Below, in pieces: positions 8,270-16,349 of a stretch of DNA of 64,000 nucleotides. The notes under the pieces were generated by a model. That model was not told the DNA's origin, ran no database searches, and was given only the letters and a program-made list of their open reading frames with translations. The DNA lies in assembly GCF_000420665.1 (NCBI RefSeq), contig NZ_ATVJ01000001.1:248001-312000 (forward strand), in the 5' to 3' direction. Both the position numbers and the translations under genes were made by a program. The DNA is from Ponticaulis koreensis DSM 19734 (GTDB lineage: Bacteria; Pseudomonadota; Alphaproteobacteria; Caulobacterales; Hyphomonadaceae). Numbering within the stretch: the first letter of the stretch is position 1; every line of letters begins with the position of its first letter.

Positions 8270-9370
8270 TTAGCGCAGTTTGATGACATCATCCCATGGG
8301 ATAATAATTTTGAACTCAGCGCCCTCGTCGGGGGCGCTGTTCGCTTCTATGGACCAACCATGTTGCGCAATAAGCTCGGCGCACGTCGCAAGCCCGATTC
8401 CTGCACCTTCCCGATCGGCATGCTCGCGACTGAACAGTTCGAAAATCCTCTCTCGAGCATCGGGTGAAAAGCCGATGCCATTATCGCGGATATAAATCTC
8501 CGCATGATCCCCCACACCAGACGTTTCAATTGAAACAGACAGGGGACGATCCGCGGAAGCAAACTTTACAGCGTTTGATAAGAGGTTCTGGAAAACGACC
8601 TCCAGCAATGTCTCATCAGCCATAACGACAGGGAGCGAATTCACAGAAAGCCAGCTATCGTGGTCGGTGAGGTCCAGCGAGTGGGCCGCCCCCTCCACGA
8701 CGATTTTCAGATCAGTCTCTTCTTTGGTGACAGCGCGCGAAGTGTTCTGCGAATAGCTCAACAAGCCAACCGTCAGACGTTCGAGAGACGCCGCAGAGGA
8801 TCCAGCAATCTCAAGGAGGTCCAATCGGGACCGAAGCTCTTCATCTTCTATGGTGCTGATATCACCGACAAGCTCGATGGCCATTCTGATGTTCCGCAAC
8901 GGCCCGCGAATATCATGCGCCACTCTGTGCGCGAATGCATCCAGTTTCCTATTGGTGAACGCCAGATCCCGTACAGTCCGTTTTTCACGGCGCGCTGTCT
9001 CAATGGCTTTATTCAACTCGTGACGTAGTTCTCGAAAAATCGCGCGTTGAGAGGTTTCCTGCGACATCTCAATTGCGAACACTCTTGCCCCACTCTTCGG
9101 GTGAAGTTGTATCGCGCGCAGGTCGATGTTACGATCTTCTCTGGCTAGCCGCCCATCAAAAGCGGGAGTCCAGGAATCGATCAATGCTGCCGAGCTACAC
9201 AAAGCTGACATTGCTGCATCGGAAAAAAAGCTGTCCGCGGACATACCTATCAGTTCTTCACGTGACGTGTTCAGAAAACGGCAGGCAGCTCGATTTGCAT
9301 CCAGTATTCGCCGGTCCGCGTTGATCAGGAGGTAGGATTCGCGTGCGCGGTAAAATATTGCTTCAAACAT
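8270..9370 (-). CDS. PAS-domain sensor histidine kinase
   Basis: A soluble histidine kinase of 366 residues, with no membrane helix seen. An N-terminal PAS domain (about 8-100, with INADRRILDANRAAC) is followed by a short coiled coil and a HisKA domain with the phospho-acceptor H152 in AHDIRGPLRN. The ATPase domain has the N-box NLLSNAVKF (N266), DNGIGFSP and GAGIGLATC. The ATG at 9370 overlaps the stop of the MetOD1 gene by 8 bases and has no strong ribosome site of its own, so translation is probably coupled. No response regulator is next to it. The MetOD1 partner likely shapes its input. Confidence 0.88.
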   Translation of the reverse strand: MFEAIFYRARESYLLINADRRILDANRAACRFLNTSREELIGMSADSFFSDAAMSALCSSAALIDSWTPAFDGRLAREDRNIDLRAIQLHPKSGARVFAIEMSQETSQRAIFRELRHELNKAIETARREKRTVRDLAFTNRKLDAFAHRVAHDIRGPLRNIRMAIELVGDISTIEDEELRSRLDLLEIAGSSAASLERLTVGLLSYSQNTSRAVTKEETDLKIVVEGAAHSLDLTDHDSWLSVNSLPVVMADETLLEVVFQNLLSNAVKFASADRPLSVSIETSGVGDHAEIYIRDNGIGFSPDARERIFELFSREHADREGAGIGLATCAELIAQHGWSIEANSAPDEGAEFKIIIPWDDVIKLR

Positions 9371-9902
9371 CCGTGTCGTCTCGAGAGATATATTCACGCA
9401 TATGTTGAGAAATATTTTGAGGCTGAAGGTGAACGGTAACAAGACATTCCGCATCACCTCTGGCGATTGCCTTCTCGAGGTCAACTGCCGCATAGCCATT
9501 GCTATCGGCGGCTATGCGCCCAAACACGTTTGACGTCATCGCGCAGAGTGACGGTCTTCCTACGACATGTTTACCAAAAGGGCATGCGGAATTGCGAAGT
9601 ACAATCTTTTCATCATCGACAGAGACAATGGAAAAACCGCCTTCAAGCTTTGATTTCAGATGCACCATCGCCGCTGCGAGCGCTTCAGCTGAAAGTCCAT
9701 CTGCACCCTGTGACGCAGAATATTCAGCGCTGATACGGTTGCCCATTCGTGCCGCAATGATCGTTGTGAAGCCTTCAGCATCGTCGTGCCCCACAGCTTC
9801 CTGAAGCACCTGACTCAGTTCACCCAGCATTTCCGCGAAAAAGCCCGCAGGATCACGTGATGCGAGTTTTTCTTCAGCTTCGAAATCGTACGAAATATTC
9901 AT
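9363..9902 (-). CDS. Methanogen output domain 1 (MetOD1) family protein
   Basis: A 179-residue cytosolic protein. A helical N-terminal half precedes a block typical of the MetOD1 family: RNSACPFGKHVVGRPSLC (about 103-120), then AMTSNVFGRIAA, and AIARGDAECLVTVHLQ. Three cysteines (C107, C120, C153) sit where the family has conserved cysteines and could bind a metal, a cluster or a thiol ligand; no biochemical role is established. It is the first gene of a two-gene unit and overlaps the histidine kinase by 8 bases, which suggests a sensor made with its kinase. Family naming is from memory of the motif. Confidence 0.68.
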   Translation of the reverse strand: MNISYDFEAEEKLASRDPAGFFAEMLGELSQVLQEAVGHDDAEGFTTIIAARMGNRISAEYSASQGADGLSAEALAAAMVHLKSKLEGGFSIVSVDDEKIVLRNSACPFGKHVVGRPSLCAMTSNVFGRIAADSNGYAAVDLEKAIARGDAECLVTVHLQPQNISQHMREYISRDDTDV

Positions 9903-9915
9903 GGCCTCTGGTTTC

Positions 9916-9955
9916 CAAACTGAATCAAACTGTTTTAAATTATCAAACTAAATCA
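9916..9955. repeat. Direct repeats in the MetOD1 promoter region
   Basis: CAAACTGAATCA (9916-9927) recurs as CAAACTAAATCA (9944-9955), 28 bases apart. The core ATCAAACT occurs at 9924-9931 and 9942-9949. This AT-rich block lies 14-53 bases upstream of the MetOD1 start and could be an operator. The protein that would bind it is unknown. Confidence 0.35.
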
Positions 9956-10030
9956 GCCATGTTGTAAGTCAAAACAAGAAAATTGCCAAAATTTTATCTT
10001 CATGGCCTATGGATAATTTCCGGAGTCAAT

Positions 10031-10213
10031 GTGATCCCGATGCAGAAAGACGATAAAAGCCTTTTGTCCCCCGAAAAGACTGAGCAAGAAAAAATCGGTC
10101 CGCAACGCGGCGCAATATGCGTGCGCAAATGCAGCTCCACAATTAACCAAAGCGCGATTCACGAAATTATTCAACTTGATGCTGCAGCATGGTTAAAAGC
10201 AGGCCGCCAATGA
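10031..10213 (+). CDS. Small ORF coupled to the PIN toxin (candidate antitoxin)
   Basis: A 60-residue frame from GTG 10031, which follows GGAG at 5 bases; an ATG at 10040 would give 57 residues. Its TGA overlaps the PIN gene's ATG as ATGA, the usual toxin-antitoxin junction. The N-terminus is Lys/Glu/Asp-rich and the C-terminus (INQSAIHEIIQLDAAAWLKA) is likely helical. I do not recognise a ribbon-helix-helix, AbrB or helix-turn-helix signature. The call as antitoxin rests on position alone. It could also be a remnant of a longer antitoxin. Confidence 0.45.
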   Translation: MIPMQKDDKSLLSPEKTEQEKIGPQRGAICVRKCSSTINQSAIHEIIQLDAAAWLKAGRQ

Positions 10214-10773
10214 TCCGTACAGTAATCGACGCCTGTATTCTGGCAGGCACGATCCGGCGACACATGGTACTGCTGTTTGCTCATGAGGGCCTTCTGAAGC
10301 CTGTCTGGTCGCCGCGAATTTTACAGGAAACTCAGCGCGCTATCCCGAAAACACTCAAGGCGAGCGACATGGATAAATCAATACTTACCTCGCATGCCAA
10401 GACAGTGTGCGACCTTATCGTCGAGAGCTTTCCTGAAGCGCAGCGAGAACCTCAGCCTATAACACTTCCAGCGCCCCTTCCCGACCCGGACGATGAACAC
10501 GTGCTACAACTTGCCTTATCGGCAGGAGCATCTGTCATCGTGACCGAAAACCTGCGTGATTTCCCCAAAAAGGCACTGTCCAGCACGGGCGTACGCGCCC
10601 TCAATACAGATCACTTCCTCTCAGAACTGGCTGAACAGACTCCGGATGCGGCGCAACGCGTCATGGCTAATCTCATCCAGATCATTGATAACCCCGTATT
10701 TGATGAGGCAGCCTGTCTTGCCCGTTTGAAACAGGTGGGCCTCAAGCGATTGGCAAAAACGTTATCTGCCTAA
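10210..10773 (+). CDS. PIN-domain endoribonuclease (VapC-type toxin, PIN_3-like)
   Basis: A 187-residue PIN-fold protein, longer than classic VapC. It opens with MIRTVIDACIL (first acidic residue D7). WSPRILQETQRA supplies the second acidic position, and LPDPDDEHVLQLALSAGASVIVTENLRDF carries the remaining metal-binding acids of the family. The last 60 or so residues form an extra helical tail as in VapC50-like proteins. PIN toxins cut RNA with magnesium and are held by an antitoxin made from the gene before them; here that slot holds an unrecognised 60-residue ORF. AGCAGG precedes the ATG at 10210. A terminator follows. Confidence 0.82.
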   Translation: MIRTVIDACILAGTIRRHMVLLFAHEGLLKPVWSPRILQETQRAIPKTLKASDMDKSILTSHAKTVCDLIVESFPEAQREPQPITLPAPLPDPDDEHVLQLALSAGASVIVTENLRDFPKKALSSTGVRALNTDHFLSELAEQTPDAAQRVMANLIQIIDNPVFDEAACLARLKQVGLKRLAKTLSA

Positions 10774-10783
10774 ATTGCCACCC

Positions 10784-10804
10784 GCGCCAATCTGGCGCTT
10801 TTCT
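10784..10804 (+). terminator. Intrinsic terminator after the PIN gene
   Basis: The 6-bp stem GCGCCA (10784-10789) and TGGCGC (10793-10798), with a 3-base loop, is followed by TTTTCT. It separates the PIN module from ubiE. Confidence 0.7.
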
Positions 10805-10833
10805 CAATGGCCAACCGGGTTTAGAGGATAGTC

Positions 10834-11649
10834 ATGACTGATCAGATTCAAGACACCGCCAACACTGAAGCAACAGCTGAAGAGAAAGTCTCCTTCGGTT
10901 TTGAAGACGTAAGCGCAGATGAAAAAGTCTCGCGCGTCAAAGGCGTGTTCCGCTCCGTCGCGGGCAAGTACGATCTGATGAACGATCTTATGTCCGCTGG
11001 TGTTCACCGCGTCTGGAAGACCATGACAATGGATCGGCTGAACCCGCAACCGGGCGAGACCTTCCTTGATGTCGCTGGTGGCACAGGCGACCTGTCTCTC
11101 GCATTTCTGAAACGCGCCCGCCTTCAGGGTGAGCGCCATGGCCGCCATCACGTACGCGCCAATGCGATTGTCTGCGATATCAACGATGCCATGCTGGCTG
11201 CGGGTCGCGAACGCGATGATGTTGCCCGCGTTGCAGATCAGATGAGCTGGGTGTGCGGCGATGCGATGGCTCTGCCGTTCGAAGACAATACAGTCGATGC
11301 GCTCGCTATTTCCTTTGGCATCCGTAACGTCGCTGACATTGATAAAGCCTTCCGAGAATTCCGCCGTGTGCTGAAGCCGGGCGGGCGCTTTGCCTGTCTT
11401 GAGTTTTCTCACATGACAGCGACGCCGTTGCAGGAAGCCTACGACCTTTATTCCTTTAATGTGATCCCGAAACTCGGCGACTGGGTGGCAGGCGATGCGC
11501 CGTCTTACCAGTACCTTGTTGAGTCCATCCGCCGCTTCCCGAAACAGGATGAAGTGCTTCGCCGCATTGAAGAGGCCGGCTTCAGCAACGTGTCCTGCAC
11601 CAATTTTACCGGCGGCATTGCGGCGCTTCACTTCGGCTGGGCTGTCTAG
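10834..11649 (+). CDS. ubiE: Ubiquinone/menaquinone C-methyltransferase
   Basis: SAM-dependent C-methylation of the demethoxy-quinol ring in ubiquinone synthesis. The 271 residues show the UbiE/COQ5 signatures [17 protein letters not shown] (about 46-62), the SAM loop [13 protein letters not shown] (79-91), [18 protein letters not shown] and [13 protein letters not shown]. The first 35 residues are an acidic extension of low complexity. The ATG follows AGAGGATAGTC. ubiB begins on the next base after the stop, so the two form an operon for quinone synthesis. Confidence 0.95.
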   Translation: MTDQIQDTANTEATAEEKVSFGFEDVSADEKVSRVKGVFRSVAGKYDLMNDLMSAGVHRVWKTMTMDRLNPQPGETFLDVAGGTGDLSLAFLKRARLQGERHGRHHVRANAIVCDINDAMLAAGRERDDVARVADQMSWVCGDAMALPFEDNTVDALAISFGIRNVADIDKAFREFRRVLKPGGRFACLEFSHMTATPLQEAYDLYSFNVIPKLGDWVAGDAPSYQYLVESIRRFPKQDEVLRRIEEAGFSNVSCTNFTGGIAALHFGWAV

Positions 11650-13212
11650 ATGTTTTCAGCGATTGCAGATTACTGGCGCCTGATGCGCGCGGGCGTCACG
11701 CTGGCACGTCATGATGTGATCCTGCCTGCAGAATACGCCAGCCGTATGCCGCTTCCCGCTAAAGCGTTTGGCGGCTTTCTGCGCGCTATCGGAGGCAAAC
11801 CGAAAGGCCGCCCTGGCGAACGACTTGCTGCTGCTCTGGAATCGCTTGGCCCCGCCTATATCAAGCTCGGCCAGTTTCTCGCGACACGCCCTGACGTATT
11901 CGGCGTTGAGACGACGACAGACCTTTCACGCCTGAAAGACAAGCTGCCGCCTTTTGGCGATGAGAAAGCGCGAACACAGCTCAATCTGGAATTCGGCGAG
12001 GACGAAGCGGGGCGCCTCTTCCCTGAAATCGGGCCCGCCATCGCTGCCGCGTCCATCGCGCAGGTCCACCGAATGGAAACGCCGGACGGCATGCGCGCGG
12101 TCAAAATCCTCCGCCCTGACGTCGAACGCCTGATCCTGACCGAACTTCGCGCCATGAAGCGCGCGGCGCGCACCATCGAAACGGTAGACCGAAATTCCAG
12201 ACGCATGGAGCCTGTAGCTTTCGTAGAGACAGTTGCGACCTCTATGGAAAAAGAGCTCGATCTACGTCTAGAAGCAGGCGGCGCGTCAGAGTTTTCCGAA
12301 GTCTCCGCCAAGTCTGGCGGGTCTTTCCATGTTCCGGAAGTCGACTGGGAACGTTCTGGCAAAACGGTTCTCACAACAGACTGGGTCACCGGCACCAGCC
12401 TGACGGACACTGAAGCCCTCGCAAAGCGCGAGTTCAATCGCATTGAGCTGGCCAACAAAGTCACACGCGGCTTCCTTCAGGCCGCTATCGGCCATGGCGT
12501 GTTCCATGCGGACATGCACGAAGGCAACATGATCCTTGGTGATGACGGAGAACTTTATCTGATCGACTTTGGCATTGTTGGCCGTATCGGCATGGCCGAG
12601 CGCCGCTTCCTCGCTGAAATTCTCGATGGCTTTATCCGCCGTGATTATAAACGTGTCGCAGAAGTGCACTTCGAGGCCGGATATGTTCCGCCAGACCGGT
12701 CTGTCGGCGACTTCGCACAGGCGCTGCGCTCGGTCGGCGAGCCGATCCACGGCAAGTCTGCGCAGGAAGTCTCTATGGGAAGACTTCTCCTACAGCTTCT
12801 GGACTTCACCCACACATTCGGCATGCATTTGCGCCCGGAACTTGTCCTCCTTCAGAAGACTATGGTGCAGGTGGAAGGCGTCGCGCGCACGCTCGACCCG
12901 ACCCACAATATCTGGGACGCCGCCAAACCTGTGGTTCAGGAATGGATCCGTCAGGAGTTCGGCCCTGCGGGCATTGCCAAACAGTCCGGCATCGCGCTTC
13001 GAAGCCTTGCCCAGCGCGCGGTTCAGCTCCCGGAAATTCTGGACCGTGTTGACCGCGTTCTGGAAGCGCAGGATGCACATGCCCGCCAGAGCAAATCCAT
13101 GCGTCTGCCCGGCTATATCCGAAAACCGGTTACCAGCCTGATTGTGCTCTCAGGCACGATCATTATCAGCGTTGTAGTCGGGCTGTCTCTCTATGAGACG
13201 TTTTTCTCCTGA
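11650..13212 (+). CDS. ubiB: Ubiquinone biosynthesis atypical kinase UbiB
   Basis: ADCK/ABC1-family protein-kinase-like ATPase that supports the membrane-bound ubiquinone synthesis complex. The 520 residues contain the family KxGQ motif in YIKLGQFLATRPD (about 70-82), the alanine-rich loop AAASIAQVHR in place of a glycine-rich loop, HADMHEGNMILGDDG (catalytic loop) and YLIDFGIVGRIG (metal-binding DFG equivalent). The C-terminus has a hydrophobic helix (SLIVLSGTIIISVVVGLSLY) that should anchor it in the inner membrane. It starts immediately after the ubiE stop. Length is normal. Confidence 0.94.
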   Translation: MFSAIADYWRLMRAGVTLARHDVILPAEYASRMPLPAKAFGGFLRAIGGKPKGRPGERLAAALESLGPAYIKLGQFLATRPDVFGVETTTDLSRLKDKLPPFGDEKARTQLNLEFGEDEAGRLFPEIGPAIAAASIAQVHRMETPDGMRAVKILRPDVERLILTELRAMKRAARTIETVDRNSRRMEPVAFVETVATSMEKELDLRLEAGGASEFSEVSAKSGGSFHVPEVDWERSGKTVLTTDWVTGTSLTDTEALAKREFNRIELANKVTRGFLQAAIGHGVFHADMHEGNMILGDDGELYLIDFGIVGRIGMAERRFLAEILDGFIRRDYKRVAEVHFEAGYVPPDRSVGDFAQALRSVGEPIHGKSAQEVSMGRLLLQLLDFTHTFGMHLRPELVLLQKTMVQVEGVARTLDPTHNIWDAAKPVVQEWIRQEFGPAGIAKQSGIALRSLAQRAVQLPEILDRVDRVLEAQDAHARQSKSMRLPGYIRKPVTSLIVLSGTIIISVVVGLSLYETFFS

Positions 13213-13280
13213 TAGGCTCATTAGAAACCAGTCAGGTGCGTCTACTGGATTCTTAAGTTGCTGAACTTCCCCTTTCGGTG

Positions 13281-13296
13281 GTAACTTCTTGTTAAC
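13281..13296 (+). promoter_or_regulatory. CtrA-like site before the UrcA-like gene
   Basis: GTAA-N7-TTAAC differs by one base from the CtrA consensus TTAA-N7-TTAAC of alphaproteobacteria. It lies 21 bases before the chosen ATG, which is close for an activating site. It may be chance. Confidence 0.25.
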
Positions 13297-13316
13297 ACTT
13301 TGGAGAGGGTGAATTG

Positions 13317-14225
13317 ATGCGCGCTGTAAAACTTATCTGTTCTGCTGTACTTGCGATGACTGCAGTCAGCTTGCCTGCGCTGGCTGGCGAACCGGGACCG
13401 AACTTCCATCCGACACCAGCGCCACAACCTGCGCCCGCGCCACATGGGCACAGCTATCACCAATCCGGGCATGGATGGGGCCACTCCCAGGGTAGCGGCA
13501 CCAATACGCGTGACCTCAATATTCAGTCCATGCATTCCATCCACACCGTGCAGCCTGCGCCCGTAGCGACCTACAGCTACTCGTCCGGTCACGCTTCAAG
13601 CTCCAGCTATTCGTCTGCGTCCAGCTCGTCTTATAGCTATTCGTCTACGCCAACACGCACATACACGACGACAACATCCGGCTGCTATACACCGAACCCA
13701 TGCGCGAACCACCACGCCGCGCCAACGCACACAACCACAACGACCCGCACTTATGTGCGCAGCGTGCCATCCGCGACACCATGCTACACGCCAAACCCGT
13801 GCGCAGCGCCACCTGCGCCGGCCGTCGTCTACCATCAGCCTGCTCCGGCACTGCAACCTGAGCCGCAGATCGTTCGCTATGACTGGCTGGCCATTGAACA
13901 ATGCCGCGAGAACACAATCCGTCGCCTGTCCACCAGCCGTGAAGGCGAGCGCTCTTACGCTGTCTGCTATGCAGACCTGATGCACCTGTCCGATTACGAT
14001 CGAAACTCCGAACTTCTGGAGCGTATTGAGACAGCATCCCGCCGCGCTTGCCGAGATCAGGGTATCAGCTCTTTCTACTCGTCCCGTGCACGCCGCGAAT
14101 GCCGCGACGAGGCAACCGAGGACGCGGTGTATGCTGCAAACCTTCCGGGTCTGGTTGATCTCTACAACCACCGCGAAGGCAATTATACGCCAAACGTGAA
14201 TGTCGGCCGCCCGATCATGAACTGA
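13317..14225 (+). CDS. Secreted Ser/Tyr/Thr-rich protein with UrcA-like C-terminal domain
   Basis: The 302-residue protein has a clear signal peptide (MRAVKLICSAVLAMTAVSLPALA, cut before GEPG). A Pro/His/Gly-rich stretch follows, then a low-complexity block of Ser, Tyr and Thr (about 85-125), then two copies of CYTPNPCA separated by a Thr-rich spacer. The last 120 residues resemble the UrcA family: SYAVCYADL, a helix with RIETASRRACRDQG and RARRECRDEA, with cysteines as in that family. Function is unknown. The preceding in-frame TTG at 13314 is less likely than the ATG at 13317, which follows GGAGAGGG. A strong terminator ends the transcript. Confidence 0.7.
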   Translation: MRAVKLICSAVLAMTAVSLPALAGEPGPNFHPTPAPQPAPAPHGHSYHQSGHGWGHSQGSGTNTRDLNIQSMHSIHTVQPAPVATYSYSSGHASSSSYSSASSSSYSYSSTPTRTYTTTTSGCYTPNPCANHHAAPTHTTTTTRTYVRSVPSATPCYTPNPCAAPPAPAVVYHQPAPALQPEPQIVRYDWLAIEQCRENTIRRLSTSREGERSYAVCYADLMHLSDYDRNSELLERIETASRRACRDQGISSFYSSRARRECRDEATEDAVYAANLPGLVDLYNHREGNYTPNVNVGRPIMN

Positions 14226-14250
14226 TCACGGCGGTTTTGGGGGAACGACA

Positions 14251-14281
14251 GGGGGAGTAGCCATGCGCTGCTCCCTTTTTG
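14251..14281 (+). terminator. Intrinsic terminator
   Basis: A 9-bp stem (GGGAGTAGC at 14253-14261, GCTGCTCCC at 14267-14275, one T-G wobble) with loop CATGC and a run of five T. It ends the UrcA-like gene. Confidence 0.85.
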
Positions 14282-14348
14282 TTTACGGCGCTTCCATTTC
14301 CCTTTTCTTCAGCTCCGTTTTATAGAAGCGAAGACGAAAGAGGTGTTC

Positions 14349-15539
14349 ATGTCAGATCGCAGCATTCTTCTCATTATCACGGGCGGTGTCGCCGCGTTCA
14401 AAAGCCTGGAGCTGATCCGCGAGCTTGGCCGTGCAGGTGTGAGATCGCGCGTCATCCTGACAAAAGCAGCGCAGGAGTTTGTAACGCCGCTGTCAGTCTC
14501 TGCCCTGTCCGGTGAGAAGTGTTTTACCGAGCTGTTCGACCTCGATGATGAAGCTGAGATGGGTCATATCGAGCTGTCACGTTCGACCGATCTTGTTGTC
14601 GTTTGCCCAGCCAGTGCAGACATAATGGGCAAGGCGGCAAACGGCCTCGCCAACGACCTTGCCTCCACGGCTCTTCTCGCGACAGACAAGCGCGTTCTCT
14701 ACGCACCGGCTATGAATGTGCGCATGTGGGATCATCCGGCCGTGAAGCGCAATGTCGAGACACTGCGCGCAGACGGTTCCATCGTTCTGGAACCGGATGA
14801 AGGTCTGATGGCATGTGGCGAGTTTGGCCCCGGACGCCTGCCGGAAGTCGCGCGCCTCAAAGAAGAAATTCTCGCCGCGCTCAGCCCGGACCGCTCGCTT
14901 GAAGGCAAGCATATCCTCGTGACAGCAGGCCCGACACGCGAACCGATTGATCCGGTACGGTATATCTCGAACCACTCTTCCGGCCGTCAGGGTTACGCTA
15001 TTGCGGCCTCCCTGCGTGACCGCGGCGCGAAAGTGACCCTTGTCTCCGGCCCTGTGTCCATTCAACCGCCAGAAGGTGTTGAGCTGAAAAAGGTCGAGAC
15101 AGCGCTCGAAATGCTGAACGCTGTCGAAACTGCTCTGCCTGCGGATGCCTTTATCTCTGTCGCCGCCGTGGCAGACTGGCGACCAGCGACGGCGTCAGAC
15201 ACCAAGCTGAAGCTCAAAGGCGGCGATGAGCCCGTCTCCATGACCTTTGCTGAGAACCCTGATATTCTCAAAACCATCTCGAACCTCGCTGAGAACCGCC
15301 CCGGCCTCGTCATCGGCTTTGCTGCCGAAACCAATGACGTCGCCGCGCATGCGCAGGGCAAACTTCAGCGCAAGGGGTGTGACTGGATCGTCGCCAATGA
15401 CGTGTCCGGCGACGTGATGGGCGGTGAAAACAATGAGGTGAGCCTCTTCACGAAAGATGGTATGGAGGCCTCACCCCGCATGTCCAAGGCGCAGATTGCC
15501 GATTGGATCGCGGCGCGAATCGCGAAAGCCCTCTCATAA
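14349..15539 (+). CDS. coaBC: Bifunctional phosphopantothenoylcysteine decarboxylase/synthetase
   Basis: Two steps of coenzyme A synthesis: CTP-dependent joining of cysteine to phosphopantothenate (CoaB), then FMN-dependent decarboxylation (CoaC). The N-terminal CoaC flavoprotein half shows ITGGVAAFKSLELIRELG, PAMNVRMWDHPAV and the catalytic cysteine in GLMACGEFGPGRLPE. The C-terminal CoaB half begins at about residue 185 with ILVTAGPTREPIDPVRYISN and HSSGRQGYAIA. I chose the ATG at 14349 after AGAGG over the GTG two codons before it. It lies 30 bases before dut, the usual alphaproteobacterial pairing. Confidence 0.95.
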   Translation: MSDRSILLIITGGVAAFKSLELIRELGRAGVRSRVILTKAAQEFVTPLSVSALSGEKCFTELFDLDDEAEMGHIELSRSTDLVVVCPASADIMGKAANGLANDLASTALLATDKRVLYAPAMNVRMWDHPAVKRNVETLRADGSIVLEPDEGLMACGEFGPGRLPEVARLKEEILAALSPDRSLEGKHILVTAGPTREPIDPVRYISNHSSGRQGYAIAASLRDRGAKVTLVSGPVSIQPPEGVELKKVETALEMLNAVETALPADAFISVAAVADWRPATASDTKLKLKGGDEPVSMTFAENPDILKTISNLAENRPGLVIGFAAETNDVAAHAQGKLQRKGCDWIVANDVSGDVMGGENNEVSLFTKDGMEASPRMSKAQIADWIAARIAKALS

Positions 15540-15569
15540 ACAACACCGCCATTTTCCGGGGGAAACAAC

Positions 15570-16034
15570 ATGTCCGCTGCCACCATCACACTCCACGTGC
15601 GTCCGCTTGCGCATTTTGAAGGCCTCAGCCTGCCAAAATACGAAACTGCAGGTTCTGCCGGTATGGATGTGCGCGCTGCGAACCCCGAAGATGAAGACAT
15701 CATCCTGAAGCCTGGTCAGCGCGCGCTGGTGCCGACCGGCCTCTCAATGGCGATTCCTGACGGTTATGAGATGCAGGTTCGTCCGCGTTCGGGCCTCGCT
15801 TTCAAGCATGGCATCACCTGCCTCAACACGCCGGGCACGATCGATTCTGATTATCGTGGTGAACTGAAAGTCCTCCTGATCAACCTCGGTGATCAGGCTT
15901 TCACTATCGAGCGCGGCGAACGCATTGCGCAGCTGGTCATGGCACCTGTCACACAAGGCCTTTGGGAAAAGGTAGATGTTCTGCCTGAAACAGATCGCGG
16001 CGAAGGCGGGTTTGGGTCCACCGGCAAGGGCTAA
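15570..16034 (+). CDS. dut: dUTP diphosphatase
   Basis: Hydrolyses dUTP to dUMP, which keeps uracil out of DNA and supplies thymidylate synthesis. The 154-residue trimeric dUTPase has the five family motifs: [36 protein letters not shown] (catalytic Asp), GERIAQLV and the C-terminal lid [11 protein letters not shown]. The start follows CCGGGGGAAAC. It is probably cotranscribed with coaBC. Confidence 0.97.
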   Translation: MSAATITLHVRPLAHFEGLSLPKYETAGSAGMDVRAANPEDEDIILKPGQRALVPTGLSMAIPDGYEMQVRPRSGLAFKHGITCLNTPGTIDSDYRGELKVLLINLGDQAFTIERGERIAQLVMAPVTQGLWEKVDVLPETDRGEGGFGSTGKG

Positions 16035-16112
16035 TTGAATTTAGCCTCTTCACAGCGCATGATTCTCATCTTATATTATCGATATTCAATAACGGATCGA
16101 AAGATATAAAAG

Positions 16113-16349
16113 ATGTTTGGAATGGAAGCGCCGTTCACTATGGTCGTGCTGATCGTGATCATTGGCGTTGGCGGCGGGGTCATCAACAACTGGATCAAAA
16201 CGAAACGCGAGAGTGAGGCCGCTGTTGGCAGCGGTGAAGTCGATAGCCTGCGCCGTGAAGTCGCCGACCTCCGGGAGCGTGTTAAAACGCTCGAAAAGAT
16301 CGCGACTGACTCAGAACGCAATCTCTCCCGGGAAATTGAGCGCCTCTAA
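16113..16349 (+). CDS. PspB-like single-pass membrane protein with coiled coil
   Basis: A 78-residue protein with one N-terminal hydrophobic helix (FTMVVLIVIIGVGGGVI, about 8-24). A basic stop-transfer segment (KTKRES) and a heptad-patterned coiled coil (VDSLRREVADLRERVKTLEKI) follow. The layout matches phage-shock protein B and related small alphaproteobacterial proteins, which act with PspC-type membrane-stress regulators. No pspA or pspC is adjacent. Its TAA overlaps the stop of the convergent serine hydrolase by 4 bases. No clear Shine-Dalgarno is seen. Confidence 0.6.
   Translation: MFGMEAPFTMVVLIVIIGVGGGVINNWIKTKRESEAAVGSGEVDSLRREVADLRERVKTLEKIATDSERNLSREIERL

Noticed and set aside
10804-11631. 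A 275-residue minus-strand reading frame
   Set aside because: It is antisense to ubiE, whose motifs are clear; such long antisense frames are common where codon positions are GC-biased, and no ribosome site or domain supports it.
13596-14171. A minus-strand frame rich in Cys, Arg and Trp
   Set aside because: It is the antisense of the Ser/Tyr/Thr-rich UrcA-like gene and mirrors its low-complexity repeats.
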